Part shown: positions 13,325-18,220 of the stretch, in pieces
How the letters are laid out: each line of letters starts with the position of its first letter
How positions within the stretch are numbered: position 1 is the first letter of the stretch
From: Candidatus Fermentibacterota bacterium
GTDB taxonomy: Bacteria > Fermentibacterota > Fermentibacteria > Fermentibacterales > Fermentibacteraceae
Direction: 5' to 3'
DNA: 18,220 nucleotides
Assembly: GCA_012523605.1 (NCBI GenBank)
Contig: JAAYTY010000151.1
Location: 1 to 18,220, forward strand
Translations under genes and position numbers: made by a program
The notes under the pieces: generated by a model
Told to the model about the DNA's origin: nothing
Seen by the model: only the letters and a program-made list of their open reading frames with translations
The model's database searches: none

Positions 13325-14599
13325 ATGGCATACGAGCTTGTGAAGGAAGAGGGAACCCGGAGGACGATCCGCTTCACGGCGGACGCCGGGGATGTTGACG
13401 AGCTTTTCCGGAAGATAAGGAAGCGCATCAACAGCGAGCTGAGGATCCCCGGATTCCGCCCGGGGCATGTCCCGAGGGCCATGCTCGACAGCAGGTTCGG
13501 CAATCTCATAAGGACCGAAGTGGCCGAGGAGATGAGGGAGCGGCTGCAGAACAGCCTGCTGGAGGAGCGAGACTGGATCCTGGCCGGCATCCCGGTTCCC
13601 GACGACGCCCTGCCCGCCGAGGGTTCCGGATACAGCTTCGAGATCACCTTCGACCTCTTCGAGACTCCGGAGCCGGTCGGCTACGACTCCTTCGAGGTGA
13701 CGATCCCGCGGCTCGACGAGGAGAAGTCCCTCGAAGCTGCGCTCCAATCGATAAGGGAGAGAATGACCGGTTTCGAAACGGTGGACCGCCCCGCCCGGCG
13801 GGGCGACATGGTCCTCGTCGACGCCGTCGGAGTCGAGGATGCCGGTTCCAGAGAACCGGAGCACATGGCCCTGCGCCTCGGAGACGACGGGCTGGGAGCC
13901 GGCCTGGACGATCTGTTCGTCGGCCTCTCGAAGGGCGCCTCTTTCACCGCCAGAACCGAGCCCTTCGATCCACCGGCCTCCGGCGACGCTCCCGAGACAG
14001 GCAGGCCGACCCTCTTCAAGCTCGTCGACGTAAGGGAGCCCGTACTGCCCGAGCTGACGGACGAGCTCGCCTCGAAGGCAAGCAGGTTCTCCACGGTCGC
14101 GGAGCTGAGGGAGAGCCTCCGGGAGAGGATAAGGCTCAGGTACGAATCCGAGAGGGCCGACCTCATCGAGTCGCAGGTCATGACCCGGCTCCTGGATCGG
14201 AACCCTTTCGATCCCCCGGCGTACATGATAGAGAACCTGAAGGGGGATCTGATCAGGGATCTCGAGCGGGAGCCCGACGAGGAGACCAGGGCCTTCGCCG
14301 GCGAGGTCGCGAGGAGGAGGGTGAGGGAGTTCCTGATTCTGAGGGCGGTCGCCCTCAGGGAGGGGCTCGAGCCCGGAGAGGACGAACTGGCCGAGGAGGC
14401 CGGGAGGACCGGCTCCAGGGCGTCGGCTCTGGACAGGCTCAGGAACAGGAAGGCTCTGAGATTCCTCCTCGACAGGGCGGCCGTCACCGAGACCGATCCC
14501 GTGCCGGGAGAGAGCGCCGGGCCGCCCGACGGGAAGCCTGCGTGGATATGGAGGAGAACCCCGCCCCCGGAAGGCGGGGCGGTCGAAAGGCAGGGCTGA
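13325..14599 (+). CDS. tig: Trigger factor chaperone
   Basis: A 424-residue ribosome-associated chaperone, close to the usual length of about 430. The start is the ATG at 13325, with GGAGAG (13310-13315) 9 bases upstream. Upstream in-frame starts would run through the tRNA and are rejected. The N-terminal domain has the ribosome-docking signature GFRPGHVP at 43-50. A reduced, divergent FKBP-type PPIase domain spans about 155-245 (ARRGDMVLVDAVG, LDDLFVGLSKGASF), and the remainder is the helical C-terminal chaperone domain. The last 25-30 residues are Pro/Gly-rich and look unstructured. It binds nascent chains at the ribosome exit and precedes clpP by 3 bases, the common tig-clpP-clpX order. 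Confidence 0.95.
   Translation: MAYELVKEEGTRRTIRFTADAGDVDELFRKIRKRINSELRIPGFRPGHVPRAMLDSRFGNLIRTEVAEEMRERLQNSLLEERDWILAGIPVPDDALPAEGSGYSFEITFDLFETPEPVGYDSFEVTIPRLDEEKSLEAALQSIRERMTGFETVDRPARRGDMVLVDAVGVEDAGSREPEHMALRLGDDGLGAGLDDLFVGLSKGASFTARTEPFDPPASGDAPETGRPTLFKLVDVREPVLPELTDELASKASRFSTVAELRESLRERIRLRYESERADLIESQVMTRLLDRNPFDPPAYMIENLKGDLIRDLEREPDEETRAFAGEVARRRVREFLILRAVALREGLEPGEDELAEEAGRTGSRASALDRLRNRKALRFLLDRAAVTETDPVPGESAGPPDGKPAWIWRRTPPPEGGAVERQG
14559..14579 (+). other. Stable hairpin at the 3' end of tig, just before clpP
   Basis: CCCCGCC (14559-14565) pairs with GGCGGGG (14573-14579) around CCCGGAA, inside the tig coding sequence and 23 bases before the clpP ATG. No T-run follows, so it is not a terminator. 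It could influence clpP translation or mRNA decay, or reflect only the GC-rich codons of the tig tail. Confidence 0.35.
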
Positions 14600-14602
14600 G
14601 CG

Positions 14603-15187
14603 ATGTCGATAATCCCGTTCGTCGTCGAGAGGGTCGGCAACACCGAACGCTCATACGACATCTACTCCAGGCTGCTCAAGGAGAGGATCGTCTTCGTCGG
14701 AGACGTCATCAACAACTCCAGCGCGAGCGTCATCGTGGCCCAGCTCCTCTTCCTCGCGGGCGAGGATCCAGAGCGCGACATCAGCATGTACATCAACAGC
14801 CCCGGAGGGATAGTCTCGGCCGGTCTGGCCATCTACGACACCATGAGGTTCATCCAGCCCGACGTGGCGACCTTCTGCCTTGGCTCAGCGGCCAGCATGG
14901 CGGCGCTCCTTCTTTCCGCGGGCGCGAAGGGCAAGAGGAACATCCTGCCGCACGCCAGGGTGATGATCCATCAGCCGATGGGCGGCGTGCAGGGGCCGGC
15001 GAGCGACATCGAGATAGAGGCCAGGGAGATACTCAAGCTGCGCAGGGAGCTCAATGAACTCCTTGCCCTCAACACCGGGCAGAGCGTCGAGAAGATAGAG
15101 GAAGACACTGACCGGAACTACTGGATGGACGCCGGCGAGGCTGTGGCCTACGGCCTGGTGGACAACGTCCTCTCGGCCAGGAGATAG
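14603..15187 (+). CDS. clpP: ClpP protease subunit with a Ser-His-Asn triad
   Basis: A 194-residue protein of typical length and start (MSIIPFVVER, YDIYSRLLKERIVFVGD). The nucleophile Ser98 lies in GSAASMAAL and His123 in MIHQPMGG. The third triad residue, normally the second Asp in a D-T-D/E-R-D segment, is Asn172 here (EEDTDRNYWM); the flanking DAGEAVAYGLVDNVL aligns well, so the change is not an alignment slip. Listeria ClpP1 is a known ClpP with Asn at this place and altered activity. The protein should form heptameric rings that dock with ClpX, encoded 2 bases downstream. The partner is clear; catalytic strength is uncertain, and a second ClpP may exist elsewhere in the genome. Confidence 0.95.
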   Translation: MSIIPFVVERVGNTERSYDIYSRLLKERIVFVGDVINNSSASVIVAQLLFLAGEDPERDISMYINSPGGIVSAGLAIYDTMRFIQPDVATFCLGSAASMAALLLSAGAKGKRNILPHARVMIHQPMGGVQGPASDIEIEAREILKLRRELNELLALNTGQSVEKIEEDTDRNYWMDAGEAVAYGLVDNVLSARR

Positions 15188-15189
15188 AG

Positions 15190-16455
15190 ATGGCCAGGAC
15201 GGGCAGGTGCTCCTTCTGCAACAGATCCTCCTCCGAGGTCGGCCGCATCATACAGGGCCCCGGGGTGAGCATCTGCGACGAGTGCGTCCGCTACTGCCAC
15301 GAGCTGCTCTCCGACAGGCCCCCCTCCGCGCCGGACAGGCCCCTTCCCTCGGCGGGGCCCCTTCCCCGCCCGGATGAGATCAAGAGCAGGCTCGACGAGT
15401 ACGTGATAGGGCAGGACAGGGCCAAGAGGGTGCTCTCGGTCGCCGTTTACAACCACTACAAGCGCCTCCGGGCCGGCTCGGACGAAACCGCCGGTGTCGA
15501 GATAGACAAGAGCAACATCCTCCTTCTCGGGCCCACCGGAGTCGGCAAGACGCTCCTTGCCAGGACCCTCGCCCGGATACTCGACGCCCCGTTCGCAATA
15601 GCCGACGCCACCACGCTCACCGAGGCCGGTTACGTCGGAGAGGATGTCGAGAACATCCTCCTCCGCCTTCTGCACGTGACGGGAATGGACGTGGAGAGAG
15701 CCCAGCAGGGGATCATCTACATCGACGAGATCGACAAGATCGCCCGCAAGTCCGAGAACCCCTCCATCACGAGGGACGTCTCGGGCGAGGGGGTTCAGCA
15801 GGCCCTGCTCAAGATCCTCGAGGGCACCGTGGCCAGCGTGCCTCCCCAGGGAGGCAGGAAGCATCCGTATCAGGAGAACATCCCTGTGGACACCCGGAAC
15901 ATCCTGTTCATCTGCGGGGGAGCCTTCCACGGCCTCGAGGAGATAATCGCCCGCAGGGTCTCGACCGGTTCGATCGGCTTCTCCGGATCATCCGCCTCTC
16001 CCTCCTGCGGGAAACCGCCGAAGTCCGAGCTGTTGAAAAAGGTGGAGCCTCACGACCTGGTGCGCTACGGAATCATCCCCGAGCTGGTCGGCAGACTGCC
16101 GGTCATGGTCGCCCTGGACGACCTTTCGGAGGAAGATCTGGTAAGGGTTCTCACCGAGCCGCGCAACGCCCTGCTGAAGCAGTTCGAGTACTTCTTCAGA
16201 CTGGAGGGTACCGCTCTGGAGGTCGGAAGAGACGCGCTCCTGGAGATAGCCAGGGTTGCCCGCAGGACCGGGAGCGGGGCGAGGGGGCTGAGGGCCATCA
16301 TGGAACGCATCCTCCTGGAGACCATGTACAGCCTGCCCTCGGACAAGGCCGGGGTGGAGAGGGTTGTGGTCACTCCCGGCTGCGTGACGGGGGCCGAGGA
16401 GCCCATGAGGGTCCGCAGGAGCCGCAGGAGAAGACGCACCGCAGAAGCCGTCTGA
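15190..16455 (+). CDS. clpX: ClpX ATPase, specificity subunit of ClpXP
   Basis: A 421-residue AAA+ unfoldase. The N-terminal zinc-binding domain has Cys7, Cys10, Cys29 and Cys32. Walker A is GPTGVGKT at 114-121, the pore loop is GYVGE from 147, and Walker B IIYIDEID has Asp179 and Glu180. NPSITRDVSGEGVQQALLKI, GGRKHP (RKH loop), the ClpP-docking IGF at 262-264 and the sensor-2 GARGLR are all present. It unfolds tagged substrates into ClpP. AGGAG at 15179-15183 lies 6 bases before the ATG. The C-terminus ends in a very basic RRSRRRRRT tail, a lineage detail. The stop overlaps the engB start by one base (TGATG). Confidence 0.97.
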   Translation: MARTGRCSFCNRSSSEVGRIIQGPGVSICDECVRYCHELLSDRPPSAPDRPLPSAGPLPRPDEIKSRLDEYVIGQDRAKRVLSVAVYNHYKRLRAGSDETAGVEIDKSNILLLGPTGVGKTLLARTLARILDAPFAIADATTLTEAGYVGEDVENILLRLLHVTGMDVERAQQGIIYIDEIDKIARKSENPSITRDVSGEGVQQALLKILEGTVASVPPQGGRKHPYQENIPVDTRNILFICGGAFHGLEEIIARRVSTGSIGFSGSSASPSCGKPPKSELLKKVEPHDLVRYGIIPELVGRLPVMVALDDLSEEDLVRVLTEPRNALLKQFEYFFRLEGTALEVGRDALLEIARVARRTGSGARGLRAIMERILLETMYSLPSDKAGVERVVVTPGCVTGAEEPMRVRRSRRRRRTAEAV

Positions 16456-17039
16456 TGAAGCCCCTCGTGCTCTCGTTCGTCGCGTCCGTCCCCGGCCCCT
16501 CCATGCTTCCGCCATGCGGCCTGCCGGAGATATGCCTCGCCGGGAGGTCCAACGTCGGCAAGTCCTCCATAGTCAACAGGCTCTCGACCGGAAACCCCGC
16601 GCGCACGAGCCAGCGTCCCGGATGCACGCGGATGTTCAACCTCTACCGGGCCCTGGAGGGTTTCGTCCTCGTGGACCTTCCCGGATACGGATACGCCGAG
16701 GCTCCGGTCGAGGACAGGAGGCGCTGGCCCGTGTGGATCGGCGAGTATCTCTCGACACGCAGGGAGCTTGCGGGCGTTGTGCTCGTGGTGGATGCTCGGC
16801 ATCCGGCTCTGGACAGTGACGCCGGGGCCGCCCAGGCGCTGCGCGAGTCCGGGCGGGAGTTCCTGGTCGTGCTCAACAAGTCGGACAAGATGGGTCGGGC
16901 GAGGCTGGCCGGATCACTGGCTTCTGCCGGTTCGCTCGGCCCGGTGATCGCCGTGTCCTGCAGGACCGGTGAGGGCATGGACCCTCTCAGGCGATGGATC
17001 CTGAGGACGGCCCTCGGCAAGGGCGAAGGCCCGCGATAG
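16455..17039 (+). CDS. engB: Ribosome-biogenesis GTPase EngB (YihA/YsxC)
   Basis: A 194-residue small GTPase, normal family length. The G1 loop is GRSNVGKS (30-37), a G2 Thr lies at 58 in PGCTR, G3 is DLPGYGYA (74-81), G4 is NKSD (141-144; TKxD is more usual in this family) and G5 is SCRTGEG. The GYGYA and WPVWIGEYL stretches are diagnostic of EngB rather than Era or Der. It assists late 50S subunit assembly in the cytosol. The start overlaps the clpX stop as TGATG, so it is likely co-translated with clpX. purA follows after 12 bases. Confidence 0.95.
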   Translation: MKPLVLSFVASVPGPSMLPPCGLPEICLAGRSNVGKSSIVNRLSTGNPARTSQRPGCTRMFNLYRALEGFVLVDLPGYGYAEAPVEDRRRWPVWIGEYLSTRRELAGVVLVVDARHPALDSDAGAAQALRESGREFLVVLNKSDKMGRARLAGSLASAGSLGPVIAVSCRTGEGMDPLRRWILRTALGKGEGPR

Positions 17040-17051
17040 GAGAGTGGCCAG

Positions 17052-18220
17052 GTGTCGGTCGACATAGTCGTCGGACTGGGCTGGGGGGACGAGGGCAAGG
17101 GACGGGTGGTGGACCTCCTGGGAGCGGGCGCCGCGGCCGTGGCCCGATTCTCGGGCGGCGCGAACGCCGGGCACACCGTGGTGATCGGGGGGGAGACCGT
17201 TGTTCTCCACCAGCTCCCGACAGGGCTTCTCCGGGAGGGAGTCCTCGGTCTTGTCGGCGCCGGCTGCGTCATAGACCCCGTGGCTCTCTGCGCCGAGGCG
17301 GAAGCCCTGGGAGAGAGGGGCTCCGACATGATGTCGAGGCTCCGGCTGTCCCCCCGGGCCCATCTCGTCCACCCGGTTTGCAGGGTGCTCGAGAAGTCCG
17401 ACGAGAGGTCGCGCGGACCGGGGGCGATAGGCACGACAGGCTTCGGCATCGGGCCCGCATACGTGAGGAAGTACGCGAGGAAGGGCATCAGGCTCGAGGA
17501 TGCGCTCGACCGCTCCCTCCTGGAGGAGCTCTCGTCGATCGCGGTCGCGGAGACCGCCGGCCTGGACGCCGCCTTCGACCTCGAAGCCGGGGCCGCCGCA
17601 TTCGTCGAGTCGGCGCTGAAGATCGCGCCGCTCGCGCGCGACACCGGGCCGATCGTCGCCGATCTGGCAGCCCGGGGCGGGACAGTGCTCGCCGAGGGCG
17701 CCCAGGGGACCCTCATCGATCCGGATCACGGAACCTATCCCTTCGTGACGTGCGGATCCTGCGTGGCGGGCTCCGCCTGCGTAAGCCTGGGGTTCGGCCC
17801 CTCCCTGGTGGGGGAGGTGGTCGGCGTGATGAAGGCCTACGCAACCAGGGTGGGGGCCGGCCCGTTCCCCACCGAGATCACGGGGGAGACGGGCGACCGC
17901 ATCCGCGAGAGGGGCCGGGAGTACGGGAGGGCGACGGGCCGGCCCCGCAGGTGCGGCTGGTTCGACGCAGTCCTCTCGAGATACGCAGCGCGCCTGAACG
18001 GGTGCGACAGGGTCGCGCTGACACTTCTGGACGTGCTGGACGAATTCGACGAGATACCGGTGTGCACCTCCTACGCCGGCGTGCCGCAGGATGAGGTCCC
18101 CGTGGGAAGGTCGCTCGGGAGATGCGTGCCCGTCTACGAGAAGCTCCCGGGTTGGAAGACGGACATCGCCGGCGAGAGGCGATGGGAGTCCCTGCCCGCC
18201 AGGGCGCGCGAATACGTGGA
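17052..18220 (+). CDS. purA: Adenylosuccinate synthetase, 3'-truncated by the window edge
   Basis: About 389 of an expected 430 residues are visible. The GTG at 17052 has AGGAG (17038-17042) 9 bases upstream. The enzyme joins IMP and aspartate with GTP to give adenylosuccinate on the way to AMP. The P-loop GWGDEGKG (10-17) includes catalytic Asp13, His41 lies in ANAGHTVV, and GTTGFGIGPAY, GAQGT (Gln218), KAYATRVGAGPFPTE and TGRPRRCGW are present. Two oddities are Phe in GTTGFGIG, where Arg or Lys is usual, and VTCGSCVAG (232-240) in place of VTSSNTTAG. Asp13 is retained, so this is PurA and not the phage PurZ variant. The frame is still open at the right edge. Confidence 0.95.
   Translation, partial: MSVDIVVGLGWGDEGKGRVVDLLGAGAAAVARFSGGANAGHTVVIGGETVVLHQLPTGLLREGVLGLVGAGCVIDPVALCAEAEALGERGSDMMSRLRLSPRAHLVHPVCRVLEKSDERSRGPGAIGTTGFGIGPAYVRKYARKGIRLEDALDRSLLEELSSIAVAETAGLDAAFDLEAGAAAFVESALKIAPLARDTGPIVADLAARGGTVLAEGAQGTLIDPDHGTYPFVTCGSCVAGSACVSLGFGPSLVGEVVGVMKAYATRVGAGPFPTEITGETGDRIRERGREYGRATGRPRRCGWFDAVLSRYAARLNGCDRVALTLLDVLDEFDEIPVCTSYAGVPQDEVPVGRSLGRCVPVYEKLPGWKTDIAGERRWESLPARAREYV

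Noticed and set aside
17052..18220. Possibility that the purA-like gene is phage-type PurZ (2-aminoadenine synthesis)
   Set aside because: The catalytic Asp13 typical of PurA is kept and the gene sits in a housekeeping operon with engB and clpX; no phage genes are present.

Overview
This window looks like a chromosomal segment from a GC-rich, diderm (Gram-negative-type) bacterium. By eye G+C is roughly two thirds; I did not count it. The diderm reading rests on a complete tolQRAB-pal-cpoB locus, a MacA/MacB-type export system and lipoproteins with lipoboxes. Ile is often ATA and Arg is often AGG despite the high G+C, and all visible stop codons are TGA or TAG. This habit, together with the gene order, suggests an uncultured or candidate lineage (possibly FCB/Fermentibacterota-like) rather than a well-known proteobacterium. 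That assignment is a low-confidence inference. I see no mobile element, CRISPR array, prophage or rRNA.

Layout, left to right. (1) 1-6133, plus strand: the 3' end of a membrane-fusion (MacA-like) protein, a separate MacB/LolD-type ATPase, two tandem paralogous MacB-type permeases, and a large membrane protein whose C-terminal half is a degenerate spermidine-synthase-like domain. All are overlapped or tightly spaced. (2) 6143-7108: a short hairpin with a T-run, then fabD. (3) 7109-8185, minus strand: a lipoprotein with a Trp-rich segment and a DUF3298/RsiV-like C-terminus. It converges on fabD with no intergenic base. (4) 8186-8504: a 319-base divergent intergenic region with two short perfect palindromes, one over a candidate -10 element. 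(5) 8505-13101: ridA-tolQ-tolR-tolA-tolB-pal-cpoB, in which the first five genes are joined by four successive NTGA stop/start overlaps, using GTG, TTG, GTG and ATG starts. (6) 13102-13213: a regulatory knot made of two mutually exclusive hairpins (one a good intrinsic terminator) and a sigma70-like promoter whose -35 lies in the terminator's T-rich tail. (7) 13214-18220: tRNA-Leu(UAG), tig, clpP, clpX, engB and the start of purA, tightly packed.

Functionally, region 1 is a tripartite-type exporter whose outer-membrane partner would lie to the left. Region 5 is the Tol-Pal envelope-constriction machine, with ridA leading the operon where ybgC often sits. Region 7 couples a leucine tRNA to the trigger-factor chaperone, the ClpXP protease, a ribosome-assembly GTPase and AMP synthesis.

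Most of the window is housekeeping and I found no wholly new system. The points most worth checking are: ClpP has Asn instead of Asp at the third catalytic-triad position; the overlapping terminator, alternative hairpin and tRNA promoter lie between cpoB and tRNA-Leu; tolR starts at TTG and tolA at GTG, so both are easy to miss; a 9-codon mini-ORF bridges two genes; and PurA has lost the usual SSNTTAG loop sequence.
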